IMG/VR virus record: IMGVR_UViG_3300047557_002951 | Location: 95,557 to 159,556 of that record | Source: a virus | Length of the DNA: 64,000 nucleotides | Direction: 5' to 3' (one strand) | Shown: positions 47,764 through 56,983 of the stretch, piece after piece | Position numbering within the stretch: position 1 is the stretch's first letter | How the letters are laid out: each line of letters starts with the position of its first letter | Notes under the pieces: generated by a model | Database searches by the model: none | What the model was told of the DNA's origin: nothing | The model's input: only the letters and a program-made list of their open reading frames with translations | Program-made: the position numbers and the translations under genes

Positions 47764-48987
47764 TTATTTATTCTTTACGCTCTTTCTATATTTTTTTATA
47801 AAATTCTTTATCTCATTTGTATCACTCATTTTCATAGCATATTCTCTATAGGAATCAGTTCCTACTAATCGTTGATCCGCTGGAACACCAGAAATATCAG
47901 TCCATTCTGTAAGATCCTTAATCCAAGATTTAAACATTATATTATCTTCAGTAACACAAATAAGATAATTTGGCCCACGACGAGTCACCTTTCCCACCAA
48001 ACCAGTATTCAAATTTTCAACAATACTACCAACTTTAAATATATTTTCTTGGTAATATTGCTCTCGTAATTCTTCGTAATCTAGTTTAGGTGCATATTCC
48101 CAAACTTCAGATACTTCTTTTGGTGCTTTATCTCCAACCATTACACGCTGAACAGCAAAAAACATTGCCTGAGAATCTTTGTCTTTCATTCTCTTAGGTA
48201 AACCAGTTTTAAATTGCTGATAATTATCATCAACTGCTGCTTTGCGAAGTTTTGATGCCGACATTCCCGTTGGTCCAGCCGCATCAGGATCTCTAGGACC
48301 TGCTGGGACTACATTGATTTCATCAAAAGAATATATTTGACCATTATATTGATTTGCCAATCTTTCAAATTCCGGCAATCTTTCAGTTCCAACTACAATA
48401 TTTACTTTTTTGTAGCCATCTTCATTCGCTCCAACCAATACATCAAATATTGTTTTCATTTTATCATCATTAACAATATTTTCCTTATAATCTGGAAACA
48501 TCTTTTTCATGTACTTAACTTTAGATGCTGGATCCAATGGATTTTTATTTGCATCCTGCGTTCTTGATGGATAAATCTTAAAATCTCCGCCAGTAGATAT
48601 TTCCTTTGCTTTTTTGATTAATTTCTCATGACCAATTGTTGGTGGATTAAATCTACCAAATACAACAGTTAGTGGAACTTCTTTGTCAATTTCTTGTGGT
48701 GCTGGTTCTTGTTTTGGTGGTGATATTCCTAATCTTTCTTTTGGTGCTGCTGGCTTTTCAAATGCTCGTTCACCTGGCTTCGCACCTTTTGGTTCTGGTT
48801 CTGCTTTTTCTGGTGATGGACTTTTTTTGCGGACCATCTCTAAGTCTCCCCCAACTGTTTGGGCTACAACTTTTCCACTTCTATCCACCCAGTTCCCATG
48901 ACCATCAGAAGTTAATCCAAGGCGATATGCCTTCTCTGATGCTCTAGAACCACGAAATTCTAATATAAATTGCGAAAACTTTTTCAT
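47764..48987 (-). CDS. Internal head protein with nucleotidyltransferase domain
   Basis: 407 residues. N-terminus MKKFSQFILE then FRGSR resembles the T4 capsid-targeting peptide with a cut after I-L-E. Residues about 100-290 form a cytidylyltransferase/NMNAT-like domain: LTVVFGRFNPPTIGHEKLIK (HxGH family), KIYPSRTQDANKNPL, and GMSASKLRKA (the ISSTxIR-type motif). C-terminal region has a small beta domain (VGSIVENLNTGLVGKVTRRG). A late-type AATAAATA lies upstream. Confidence 0.8.
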   Translation of the reverse strand: MKKFSQFILEFRGSRASEKAYRLGLTSDGHGNWVDRSGKVVAQTVGGDLEMVRKKSPSPEKAEPEPKGAKPGERAFEKPAAPKERLGISPPKQEPAPQEIDKEVPLTVVFGRFNPPTIGHEKLIKKAKEISTGGDFKIYPSRTQDANKNPLDPASKVKYMKKMFPDYKENIVNDDKMKTIFDVLVGANEDGYKKVNIVVGTERLPEFERLANQYNGQIYSFDEINVVPAGPRDPDAAGPTGMSASKLRKAAVDDNYQQFKTGLPKRMKDKDSQAMFFAVQRVMVGDKAPKEVSEVWEYAPKLDYEELREQYYQENIFKVGSIVENLNTGLVGKVTRRGPNYLICVTEDNIMFKSWIKDLTEWTDISGVPADQRLVGTDSYREYAMKMSDTNEIKNFIKKYRKSVKNK

Positions 48988-49014
48988 TCTTGTGTGGAAT
49001 TCCTTATCTATTTA

Positions 49015-49536
49015 TTATCTACTCGATCCTCTTGTGCCATATGTACCGCCAGTTCTACTCCTATTAGTTCCTCTGCCACCAGCAGTGCGGCGATCTGCAT
49101 ATCTACCACCAGTTAATACGTCTGATGGCTGTTCATCGGCAATTTTTCTCCCAGTTCTTGGATCGTAAATGCCAGTTTTCATGACACCTGAAATTGTACC
49201 GGAACCAATTACATCTCTTCCTTTTTGTGGTTTTTCACCCCTACCAGGAACTCGTTTTGGCTTTGGTTTTCGTTTGTTTAACTCTGCGCCAACTTTAGCT
49301 GAAATATTGGCTTGTTTCGCTAATTCGGTTGCGCGATCATGTAATCCTTGAGGAACTGGCTTGCCTCTCTGAATTAATTGTTGAATTTCTCTCCTAATTT
49401 TGGCCAATTCAACTTGATCTTCATTGATAAGTTCATCATACCAATCATCGCTAGCAACATGAAGTATCTTCAATGCAGAAACCATATCATTGGCAAATCC
49501 ATTTTCTACCAAATACTCAGCGATGTATAATTCCAT
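49015..49536 (-). CDS. Internal head protein (probable), GYA-like N-terminus
   Basis: 173 residues from MELYIAE, with IAE as a possible cut site; three more residues could precede it. NGFANDMVSALKILHVASDD fits the GYA-type motif. The C-half is R/G/T-rich (GGRYADRRTAGGRGTN). Late box TATAAATA about 25 bases upstream. Confidence 0.65.
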   Translation of the reverse strand: MELYIAEYLVENGFANDMVSALKILHVASDDWYDELINEDQVELAKIRREIQQLIQRGKPVPQGLHDRATELAKQANISAKVGAELNKRKPKPKRVPGRGEKPQKGRDVIGSGTISGVMKTGIYDPRTGRKIADEQPSDVLTGGRYADRRTAGGRGTNRSRTGGTYGTRGSSR

Positions 49537-49559
49537 TTGTAACAATTAGAACTTTTTAT

Positions 49560-49592
49560 TATTTATATTAAAAAACCTCCCGAAGGAGGTGA
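49560..49592 (-). terminator. Terminator followed by late promoter
   Basis: Hairpin ACCTCC/GGAGGT with loop TTCG (minus strand), six T, then TATAAATA (49560-49567). Ends the small gene upstream and starts the internal protein gene. Confidence 0.8.
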
Positions 49593-49595
49593 GAT

Positions 49596-49772
49596 TCAAA
49601 TAATAAATTTTTCTAGCTCTTGATCCAATTGTGACATCAACGATCTGAGTCTTGAAATTCGTTCTGGCTCATACTCTTTACTATAACCAAATGTAGAAGA
49701 ATCTAAAATTTGTAAAAGATCTAATGCTGTTAGCGCATTAAGTTTTATGGTTATTTGTTTTTCTTTTGTCAT
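49596..49772 (-). CDS. Small unknown protein (58 aa)
   Basis: Starts MTKEKQITIKLNALTALDLL and ends DQELEKFII, a strand followed by helices. Found by reading the gap. Its ATG lies four bases from the upstream stop. Function unknown. Confidence 0.6.
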   Translation of the reverse strand: MTKEKQITIKLNALTALDLLQILDSSTFGYSKEYEPERISRLRSLMSQLDQELEKFII

Positions 49773-49775
49773 AAT

Positions 49776-50273
49776 TCAAGATAGTGATTTAGATAATTCA
49801 GAATTAATCGTATATGCAATTTCTTTAGGGACATTATTATATTCTGCTCTAAAATCTCCATTTTGAATTATAATAGAACACAAATCCTCTTTTTGTACTT
49901 TATGAATGGAAAATTTATCTGGAATTCCGTTCAAATCTTCCACAAATGAAATCAACCCAACATTTTTTTCTGGAAATATATTTGGTAATTTATCTCTCCA
50001 ATCATTCCACTCAGGAGACAATTTTCTTGAATTAAATCGATTCGATATCATATCAACCACTTTATTCAATTCAGAATCCTCAAGCAAGATTGTAAAATGA
50101 TTTCTGGTAATTTCCTTTACTCCCCTGAGAATTTTACTTGATGGATTTTTTGCTACTTGTTCGGCTAGTGCCTTCCTAAGTATTGGACGCCAATTTTTCG
50201 CAAACTCAGCAGAGAAACTTGGATACTTCCTTTCTAAATCTGAAACACTAACTTTTTTAGTGGTAGTTTTCAT
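49776..50273 (-). CDS. Unknown protein
   Basis: 165 residues, mixed alpha/beta with basic N-half (SAEFAKNWRPILRKALAEQV) and VGLISFVEDLNGIPDKF. Overlaps the MazG stop by one base, so probably co-transcribed with replication genes. Function unknown. Confidence 0.65.
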   Translation of the reverse strand: MKTTTKKVSVSDLERKYPSFSAEFAKNWRPILRKALAEQVAKNPSSKILRGVKEITRNHFTILLEDSELNKVVDMISNRFNSRKLSPEWNDWRDKLPNIFPEKNVGLISFVEDLNGIPDKFSIHKVQKEDLCSIIIQNGDFRAEYNNVPKEIAYTINSELSKSLS

Positions 50274-50689
50274 CAGATGTCGCCCTCTACTCGATTTTCA
50301 GATCGATAAACATCAAAAGTTCCTTCTGGATATCGAGCACTCAACTTCTCATAATTCATTTCCAAGATTTCATCAAAATTAGTATCAAGTGCCATACAAG
50401 CTTGAGCAAGATACCAACACAAGTCTCCCAACTCCCGTTTCATATGGAAAACATTTTCTTCATTATAAGGTTTACCTTGTAGAAAAATTTTTTTTACTAC
50501 CTCCGTAAATTCCCCGGCTTCGGCACTCAATCCATAAGCGGCAGTCATAAGACGAGGAACATCAGCATCATGAGCTTCAAGTTCAGACATTCTAGCCATA
50601 AGAGCTGCAAAATCAGAACTGGCTGGACTAGTAGTTTGCCTAACAAATTCAATGTATTTCTGGCTGTCAATTTTTTGATTATTTTCCAT
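50273..50689 (-). CDS. mazG: MazG-like nucleotide pyrophosphohydrolase
   Basis: 138 residues. GLSAEAGEFTEVVKKIF and ELGDLCWYLAQACMALD give the ExxE and ExxD metal ligands of the family. It removes pyrophosphate from nucleotides; in cyanophages it was first thought to lower ppGpp, though later work favoured dNTP substrates. Overlaps helicase gene 41 by one base. Confidence 0.92.
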   Translation of the reverse strand: MENNQKIDSQKYIEFVRQTTSPASSDFAALMARMSELEAHDADVPRLMTAAYGLSAEAGEFTEVVKKIFLQGKPYNEENVFHMKRELGDLCWYLAQACMALDTNFDEILEMNYEKLSARYPEGTFDVYRSENRVEGDI

Positions 50690-52071
50690 CAGAATGTAAA
50701 ACTCCTAAATTTTTGTTTTAAGTCGGTTTGATGTGCCTCACCATTATACTCCGTTTCCTGCCCAGAGTCAAGTATGTCCTGCTGTGCTGATTGATCCACA
50801 TCATAAAGACGCATTTTCGATCGATCAATTCCAACAACAAACTTCTTGAATATAGTTGGATCCGCATATCTATTTTTAAGCTGCTTCACCATAATTTGAT
50901 TAAGTTCTTCAAGTTCTTGAGTTGAAATCAACGCAAGAAGTAAATCAGCTGTCATTGGGCCACCAATGCTTTCTGATGTATCGGTAAGATCAATATCAGA
51001 ACTGTTCATGCCACTTCGATTAACTTGAGTTGCCGTCACCAAAGGAACATTAAATTCAACTGCAAGCCCTCTAAGTTCTTCTGCGATAGATTTAATATAC
51101 CCATAAGAATTACCAGAGATGTTATTCTTATAACGAGAAGAAGAGCAGATATTCATATAATCGACTATAAGAACATCAGGAATAAAATTCTTCTTAAGTT
51201 CCAGTTCTTTAAGTAGAGACTTAAAATGACCAACATGAGCAGATGCAGTTGGATATTCTTTGATGATAAGTGATCCTTGTGTCTTTCTTGAGATGTTTGA
51301 TACTTTACTATCAAAAATTGATTTAGATAGTCCAACTAAATCTTTAATATCTACATCAAGTAAGTTTGCATCAATTCTTTCTGCAATTTTTTCTTCTGAC
51401 ATTTCAAGAGTAATGTATAATACATTTTTTCCTTGAAGTAAAGTAGATGATGCAATATGACACAAAGTCAAACTCTTACCAACGCCAGTAGATGCCATCA
51501 ATATGGTCATCGTTTTCCTGGATATTCCACCTTTTGTAATTTTATTAAAATATTCTAGATCAAAAGGAATTTTTTCTTCTTTTCTTTGATAAAATTTATA
51601 CCGTTCTTCATAATCTTGAAGATAATCATGACCGATATGATTATCGAAACTTACTGCTAAAGCCTCCGAAAGAACAGAAGGTATGGAGTCACGATTTCTT
51701 TTTTCATCATTACCGTCAGCAATTTGAATTGACTCCATCAAAGCAAGATAAATTGCTCTATCTCTACACCATTTTTCTGTGGTATCAACTAACCATTGAA
51801 GCTCTACTGGAGAATCGTCTAGTAAGTCAATAATAGATGTAACATCTTTGTATGATGTTTCATTTAAATCAGTTCTGTTTTCTATTTCAATAAGCAAAGC
51901 TTCCTTAGAAGCAAGTTCATTGTACTTAGAAACGAAAGAACATATTTCAGAAAATACTACTTTTTGCGAATAATCCTGAAAATATTCTGGCTTAATATAT
52001 GGTAGTACTTTTCTTGTGTATTCATCATTAAATACCAAATTCCTTAGAATTGTCGTTTCAACCTTTTCCAT
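50689..52071 (-). CDS. 41: Replicative DNA helicase, T4 gp41 type
   Basis: 460 residues. N-terminal helical domain, then a DnaB/RecA-type core: Walker A MASTGVGKSLTLCHIASS (about 195), Walker B DVLIVDYMNICSS and TQVNRSGM. Moves 5'-3' on the lagging strand with gp61 primase. Eight bases after uvsX. Confidence 0.95.
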   Translation of the reverse strand: MEKVETTILRNLVFNDEYTRKVLPYIKPEYFQDYSQKVVFSEICSFVSKYNELASKEALLIEIENRTDLNETSYKDVTSIIDLLDDSPVELQWLVDTTEKWCRDRAIYLALMESIQIADGNDEKRNRDSIPSVLSEALAVSFDNHIGHDYLQDYEERYKFYQRKEEKIPFDLEYFNKITKGGISRKTMTILMASTGVGKSLTLCHIASSTLLQGKNVLYITLEMSEEKIAERIDANLLDVDIKDLVGLSKSIFDSKVSNISRKTQGSLIIKEYPTASAHVGHFKSLLKELELKKNFIPDVLIVDYMNICSSSRYKNNISGNSYGYIKSIAEELRGLAVEFNVPLVTATQVNRSGMNSSDIDLTDTSESIGGPMTADLLLALISTQELEELNQIMVKQLKNRYADPTIFKKFVVGIDRSKMRLYDVDQSAQQDILDSGQETEYNGEAHQTDLKQKFRSFTF

Positions 52072-52079
52072 TATTCAGT

Positions 52080-53084
52080 TCAATTACCATAACTAAATTC
52101 TTTTTTTGCAATTTCATCTAATTGTTGCATTACTTCATCCGTAAAATATTCTTCTGGATTTGCTAGTATTTGCTTGCCATAAATTTTCTTTCCGGCAATT
52201 TCATACCGACCTGCTTTGTTTTCCCATAGTCCACCAAGTTGACCAAGTTCCAATAATCCATAATACCGATCAAGTCCACGCTCATCATAATAAAGACGAA
52301 TTGAAACTTCTTGATTTTCTTTACTTAAACGAGATTTGAATGTTTTTGCTTTTATGATGTTTCCAATAATCTCAGTACCATCTTTTTCCTTTGACTTAGA
52401 TAGTTCAATAATTGTTGATGCCGAATACTTGAGACCTGATCCACCACTTTGGACAGTAGGAGCACCATAACCACCAACATTAGCATAGATATGATTTGTG
52501 ACAATCATTGGAATTTCAGCTTGACCCAATTTAAGTGTAAGCATTCTAAAAGCACCTTTAATTAATGAAGCTTTTGTCATGTCTCGTTTGTCATTATCAG
52601 TAAGAGCATCATTAATCTCTTTATTAGTAGAGAGCATCCCAAGACTATCAAGAACAAAGAAACATGGTTTTCTGTCTTCTTTTGGTTTTTTTAAATATAG
52701 ATCAACTGCTTTCAGTGCTTTGGTTCGAAATTCTTCTACCGTAACAACATTAATAACTACAATTCTAGAAACATCAAGTCCTCTACTCTCCAAGAGAGAC
52801 TTTGTAATCGCAGCCTCAGTATCAAAATACAAACAGTATCCTTCTGGATTTTCATCCAAAAAATTTTTAATTACAGCTAGTGCAAAGAAAGTTTTTCCAG
52901 TTGAACTCTCCCCAGAAATAGCGGTAATTTTGTTCCCTGAGACTCCACCAAAAATCGAGCCACTAACGAGAGCATTAAAAATATAAGAGCCAGTATCAAC
53001 AAATGTTTCCGATTCGTTGATTTCAGATGCCAGCTGCGTATATTCACCGCCAATTTCTTTAACAATATCTTTCAAGAAATCCAT
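52080..53084 (-). CDS. uvsX: Recombinase UvsX (RecA family)
   Basis: 334 residues from MDFLKDIVKEIGGEY. Walker A AISGESSTGKTFFALAVI (about 60) and Walker B CFFVLDSLGMLS; loop QSGGSGLKYSA follows. Drives strand exchange, recombination-dependent replication and repair with gp41 and gp46. Starts 17 bases after gene 43. Confidence 0.95.
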   Translation of the reverse strand: MDFLKDIVKEIGGEYTQLASEINESETFVDTGSYIFNALVSGSIFGGVSGNKITAISGESSTGKTFFALAVIKNFLDENPEGYCLYFDTEAAITKSLLESRGLDVSRIVVINVVTVEEFRTKALKAVDLYLKKPKEDRKPCFFVLDSLGMLSTNKEINDALTDNDKRDMTKASLIKGAFRMLTLKLGQAEIPMIVTNHIYANVGGYGAPTVQSGGSGLKYSASTIIELSKSKEKDGTEIIGNIIKAKTFKSRLSKENQEVSIRLYYDERGLDRYYGLLELGQLGGLWENKAGRYEIAGKKIYGKQILANPEEYFTDEVMQQLDEIAKKEFSYGN

Positions 53085-53101
53085 AGTTTTCTCCAATAAA
53101 T

Positions 53102-55603
53102 TTAAACAAAAAATGAATCAAGTGTACTTTTCTTTTCTGTATGCCAACCAATAATATGTAGAATTGCCTCTAATGGTTTCATAAATGTTTTATCAAATTG
53201 CATTTCATAATCAATGTACTTATTTAAATTAAATTCTGGTGGCAATGTTTGAATGAATGCAATGACATTTTCTTGAATTGGATTTGGAAGTTTCAAATAG
53301 CAAAATTTAATTTTTTCTCCATTCTTGATATCAGAATATTTTTTCTGAAGTTTATGCTGCTTCACATAATGATTATAAAGTATTGATCCCCTCACATGAA
53401 TTGGTGTACCTTTAATATACATTGAAAGATTTGATCTAAATTTAGTCAACTCATTTACGGATTTAGTAAATGACACCTCTTCTGGAGTGAGATTAAAAAA
53501 TTCAATCCTAGTAGTTTCAATATAATCAATTAATTCAGCTTCAGTAGATGACATAATTAACTGAATTGCTTTCTTAATTCTATCGCGGCAAAAAGCAGGA
53601 GTAGAAGATCGAATAGCCTCAATGCCAGTCATTGCAAGTTCTGGCTCTGAATACCGAACTCCTTCATTATCCCACACATTTGCGATGTATCGTTTTTTTG
53701 CCAAAAATACTGCACGATCAGTAATCTTCTCTCGCTTCATATGTAGCTTATGTGCATAAGCATTCAAGTAATCTGCAAGTTCTTTGTATGATTTGTCAAC
53801 ATAATCTTGAATTTTAGTAGAAAAAATCTGATCCAGAAAATCAATAATTTCCAGCTTTGATGGACTTTTACCCCTATAAATTGTATCTACTAAAGGTTTC
53901 ATATTCAAAAATGCAGAATCAGTATCACAATAAACTACATAATCTACATTTTCTGTTTTTAATACCTTATTGAAATACTCATTAAATTTTTTTTCTATCC
54001 AACGAATTGCAAGTTGTCCAGTATAAGTAACTGCCTCAGCATTCCTTAGATCATAAAACCTAAAATAAGGATTACCAGTTGCTCCATAACAAGAATTTAA
54101 GCAAACTTTGATCGACTGCTCCTTTATACTATACATTGAAATTTGTTTTTTAAGCTTAATATTGTGAGTTTTCTCATACTCTCTTTTAAGCTCTTTCATT
54201 TGATCTTTGTATAATTTCCTCTTTTGAAACATTTTTTCTAGAAGCTCTGGAAGAAATCCCATCTTATCTTTTCTATACATTGACCCATTTGGAGCAACAG
54301 CATATTCAAAATTATCTGGTATTTTTGCAGTTTTATCTAAAACCGAATCAATTGATATCGAAGAAAATTTTCTGTCAATCAATGTATCTGGACTCAAATT
54401 TAATAACATCATAATGTGTGGATATAGCGATGTCAAGTCCATACTTACCACATAATCATAAGAACCAGGAATTGGTTCTTTAACAAATGCACCAGCAAAT
54501 TTACTCAATTTTTCCTTTGCTTCAGACTTTAGTGGAATAACAATGTTCTGCCTGCGAAGATAATTGTAAATGATTGTATCCCACATTCTAACCTGATAGA
54601 AAACATCTTCAAAATTAGTTTTAGAATCATATGCCAACATTATAGCTAGCTCTATCATATGAAGTTTGTCTTCTAATTTATTTACGAGTTCTGTATCAAT
54701 AACATTATATTCTACGAAAGTATCCCAATCTTTATCGTAAAAATCTTTAAATGTTTCATATTGACTATGATCGAGTTTATTTTTTCCAAGCTCATTATAA
54801 GCGATAGTATCAAGTCTAAAATTCTCTGGTTTCTTAAATGAATATTTCTTATAAACATCAAGATAATCTATAATAGATACACCAAAAATATCATAGACAG
54901 TTTGTTTTTCTCCAATACGAACCTCAACTTGTCGGTCAGAAATCCAATGATATGGAGATAGTTTTTTAGTTTCTTTCTCTCCTATTATTCGGTACATTCT
55001 ACCAATAATATATGGAAAATCATAATAAGTACAATTCCAACCGGTTACAATTTCTGGGGTATTATTCTGCCAAAAATTTAAGAAGGAATGGATTAGTGCT
55101 GTTTCATCTACACAATAAATGTATTCATGGTTTTGTAATTTTTTAGAAAATTTTCTTGTACCCCATGTGTAGATTTTCTTCGATGTGTAATCTTGGATTG
55201 TAATTAATAAAATTTCTTCATCACAATTTTTTGGATCAGGGAAGCCATTTTCAGATGAAACCTCAATATCTATTGCCCAAATAGACATTTTTGATATATC
55301 ATAATCAATTTGATCTTCTTGATAATTATCAGAAATGTACTGATAAATTGGAGTTTCATTCCCGTAAATTTCAAAGCCTTCTACATCTTTGTAATTTTCA
55401 ATGTATTGTTTACACTCTTTGATTGTTCCTGGCTGTATTGGTTTTACATACTTCCCATCTAATGTCTTGTATTCAGTTTTTACTTTTGAAGCAACATAAA
55501 ATGTTGGTCTATACTCTACTACATCCGAAAATCGTTGTCCATTTTCATACCCTCTGACATAAATTCTGTTCCCAAGTTGTTTGACATTAGTATACCAACG
55601 CAT
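53102..55603 (-). CDS. 43: DNA polymerase, family B (T4 gp43)
   Basis: 833 residues in one uninterrupted frame. Exonuclease motif IWAIDIEVSSENGFP (DxE), WNCTYYDFPYI (Exo II), polymerase motif A SMDLTSLYPHIMMLLNLSP, motif B around KVCLNSCYGATGNPYFRFYD and motif C VVYCDTDSAF. C-terminal clamp-binding tail ends TLDSFFV. No split or intein visible. Confidence 0.97.
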   Translation of the reverse strand: MRWYTNVKQLGNRIYVRGYENGQRFSDVVEYRPTFYVASKVKTEYKTLDGKYVKPIQPGTIKECKQYIENYKDVEGFEIYGNETPIYQYISDNYQEDQIDYDISKMSIWAIDIEVSSENGFPDPKNCDEEILLITIQDYTSKKIYTWGTRKFSKKLQNHEYIYCVDETALIHSFLNFWQNNTPEIVTGWNCTYYDFPYIIGRMYRIIGEKETKKLSPYHWISDRQVEVRIGEKQTVYDIFGVSIIDYLDVYKKYSFKKPENFRLDTIAYNELGKNKLDHSQYETFKDFYDKDWDTFVEYNVIDTELVNKLEDKLHMIELAIMLAYDSKTNFEDVFYQVRMWDTIIYNYLRRQNIVIPLKSEAKEKLSKFAGAFVKEPIPGSYDYVVSMDLTSLYPHIMMLLNLSPDTLIDRKFSSISIDSVLDKTAKIPDNFEYAVAPNGSMYRKDKMGFLPELLEKMFQKRKLYKDQMKELKREYEKTHNIKLKKQISMYSIKEQSIKVCLNSCYGATGNPYFRFYDLRNAEAVTYTGQLAIRWIEKKFNEYFNKVLKTENVDYVVYCDTDSAFLNMKPLVDTIYRGKSPSKLEIIDFLDQIFSTKIQDYVDKSYKELADYLNAYAHKLHMKREKITDRAVFLAKKRYIANVWDNEGVRYSEPELAMTGIEAIRSSTPAFCRDRIKKAIQLIMSSTEAELIDYIETTRIEFFNLTPEEVSFTKSVNELTKFRSNLSMYIKGTPIHVRGSILYNHYVKQHKLQKKYSDIKNGEKIKFCYLKLPNPIQENVIAFIQTLPPEFNLNKYIDYEMQFDKTFMKPLEAILHIIGWHTEKKSTLDSFFV

Positions 55604-55902
55604 TATTTTTTAATAAGTGACTTGTACTTTTTGAGAATTGTGGGTTTCGGATGTTCTATAACTGTCAGTATCTTATCGGAGCAAATTAAGAATGTTTGTT
55701 GGTCTGCAACCTCTATTAGCCATTGCTGCAAAGATATAGAGTTTGTGATTTTATCATACAAAATCACATAAGGATCATCTAGCTTACAATTTGGTTCTCC
55801 GATATCAGCGACAACTTCTTCAATTTTTGATATCAATTTTTGACCACTTTCAAGAACCAAAATTTGTATAGATTCATTTGTTTCTACTGTTGCGTCTTCC
55901 AT
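55603..55902 (-). CDS. Conserved small protein before DNA polymerase
   Basis: 99 residues from MEDATVETNESIQILVLESG. Strand-rich Sm-like or OB-like pattern (QILVLESGQKLISKIEEV, YVILYDKITNSISLQQWL). It overlaps the polymerase start by one base, so may be translationally linked. A post-transcriptional role has been suggested for small beta proteins, but nothing specific is known here. Confidence 0.65.
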   Translation of the reverse strand: MEDATVETNESIQILVLESGQKLISKIEEVVADIGEPNCKLDDPYVILYDKITNSISLQQWLIEVADQQTFLICSDKILTVIEHPKPTILKKYKSLIKK

Positions 55903-55923
55903 GGGTACCTCATTGGTGCTCCC

Positions 55924-55976
55924 ATCATAGCACAAAAAAAGAGGGGAGTCAACTGGTTTTTGCCAGTTCTCCCCTT
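55924..55976 (-). promoter_or_regulatory. Promoter of the gene 43 operon nested in a terminator
   Basis: TTGACT (55947-55952), 17-base spacer with a T run, TATGAT (55924-55929). The -35 sits in the 3' arm of a long hairpin (GGGGAG-AACTGG/CCAGTT-GA-CTCCCC), whose T run forms the spacer. So hsp20 transcripts end where the polymerase operon begins. Confidence 0.75.
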
Positions 55977-56007
55977 TGCGCCGACGATATTTAATAGGCA
56001 GAACTAT

Positions 56008-56439
56008 TTAGAACCAAACTTTCTTCTTCTGATGTTCCGGAATAATTTTAGTAAGCCGTACACACAAGAGACCATCTTCAAATAAAACTTCTTTTACTTC
56101 AACATCATCCGATATTGTCCAAGATCTTGTAAACGCTCGTTGTGCTAGCCCATGATGGACATATTCTTTACCCGAATCCACTTCCCGTTCACCTTCGATG
56201 AACAGTTTATTATTTTCTGTGTACACAGTGATTTGATTTTTCTTAAACCCAGCCAAAGCGACTTCTAATCTAAATTCTGTGTTACTTTCACGAATTACAT
56301 TATATGGTGGATAATTAGTTTCCGTTTGATGTAATGCGCCAAATCGATGAAACCATTCATCCATTCCAATTGAATACTTTTCAATATCGTTTAGAAATTT
56401 TTCGATATTTCCAGTATTGTACCGAACTAATGCGTTCAT
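56008..56439 (-). CDS. hsp20: Small heat-shock protein Hsp20
   Basis: 143 residues. Alpha-crystallin domain in the centre: YNVIRESNTEFRLEVALAGF, KLFIEGEREV, and the FTRSWTISDDVEV-FEDGLLCVRLTKI end with the L-x-I/V-like segment. Holds unfolded proteins. Present in nearly all T4-like cyanophages. GGAGAA precedes the ATG. Confidence 0.94.
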   Translation of the reverse strand: MNALVRYNTGNIEKFLNDIEKYSIGMDEWFHRFGALHQTETNYPPYNVIRESNTEFRLEVALAGFKKNQITVYTENNKLFIEGEREVDSGKEYVHHGLAQRAFTRSWTISDDVEVKEVLFEDGLLCVRLTKIIPEHQKKKVWF

Positions 56440-56468
56440 GTGTTTTCTCCTTAATAAGCGAGGTAATA

Positions 56469-56490
56469 AGTCAAACCCGAAGCGTTTGAC
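56469..56490 (-). terminator. Hairpin between regA and hsp20
   Basis: 7-bp stem GTCAAAC/GTTTGAC, loop with GCTTCGG on the minus strand. The T run after it is short. The 3' arm contains a TTGACT -35-like sequence, similar to the hybrid at 55924-55976, but no clear -10 follows. Confidence 0.5.
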
Positions 56491-56545
56491 ATTACTATTT
56501 TATAAGAGAAGTACAAAAAATCAATAGTATGAAAACCGTAAATAA

Positions 56546-56983
56546 TTATTCGGTTTCCATCCCACGCTTTTTGGAGCCGATGGAATATTTTGCTTCTAAA
56601 ATCCAATCGTCCTTTTCTTTGTAAGGAAGAACCTTGATTTGATTCAATGGAGCAATATCCGTAATTTTATCTGGATTGACTACAGTCACGAGACCCCAAT
56701 CAGAAAGGAGTTTGATGATTCGATTTCTACGCTGAACATCATTGACTGTTAGATTAGCATATTTACCATCAAGTGCAAATAGCTCCTTAAAGCTCACTAG
56801 GTAATACTTACCTTGTTTGTGGAGAATGTGAACTGATTGATATAGCTTCTTTTCTTTCCTGGAAGCAACACCAATTCTAGTTAAAGTTTCTCGAACTTTA
56901 AGGAAATCATCAGGTTCAGATAAAGATATCTCAACCATCATATCAGGAGTCCATTTTACCTGAGGTTCATTAATAGTAGTCAT
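56546..56983 (-). CDS. regA: Translational repressor RegA
   Basis: 145 residues. N-terminus shows EISLSEPDDFLKVRETLTRI as in T4 RegA; HILHKQGKYYLVSFKELFAL and VNDVQRRNRIIKLLSDWGLV are conserved. Binds ribosome sites of early mRNAs and represses translation. Overlaps gp62 stop by 4 bases, the T4 gene order 44-62-regA. Confidence 0.94.
   Translation of the reverse strand: MTTINEPQVKWTPDMMVEISLSEPDDFLKVRETLTRIGVASRKEKKLYQSVHILHKQGKYYLVSFKELFALDGKYANLTVNDVQRRNRIIKLLSDWGLVTVVNPDKITDIAPLNQIKVLPYKEKDDWILEAKYSIGSKKRGMETE

Noticed and set aside
53102-55603. Intein or split in DNA polymerase or nrdA, as seen in other T4-like phages
   Set aside because: Both genes read through all family motifs without extra blocks.
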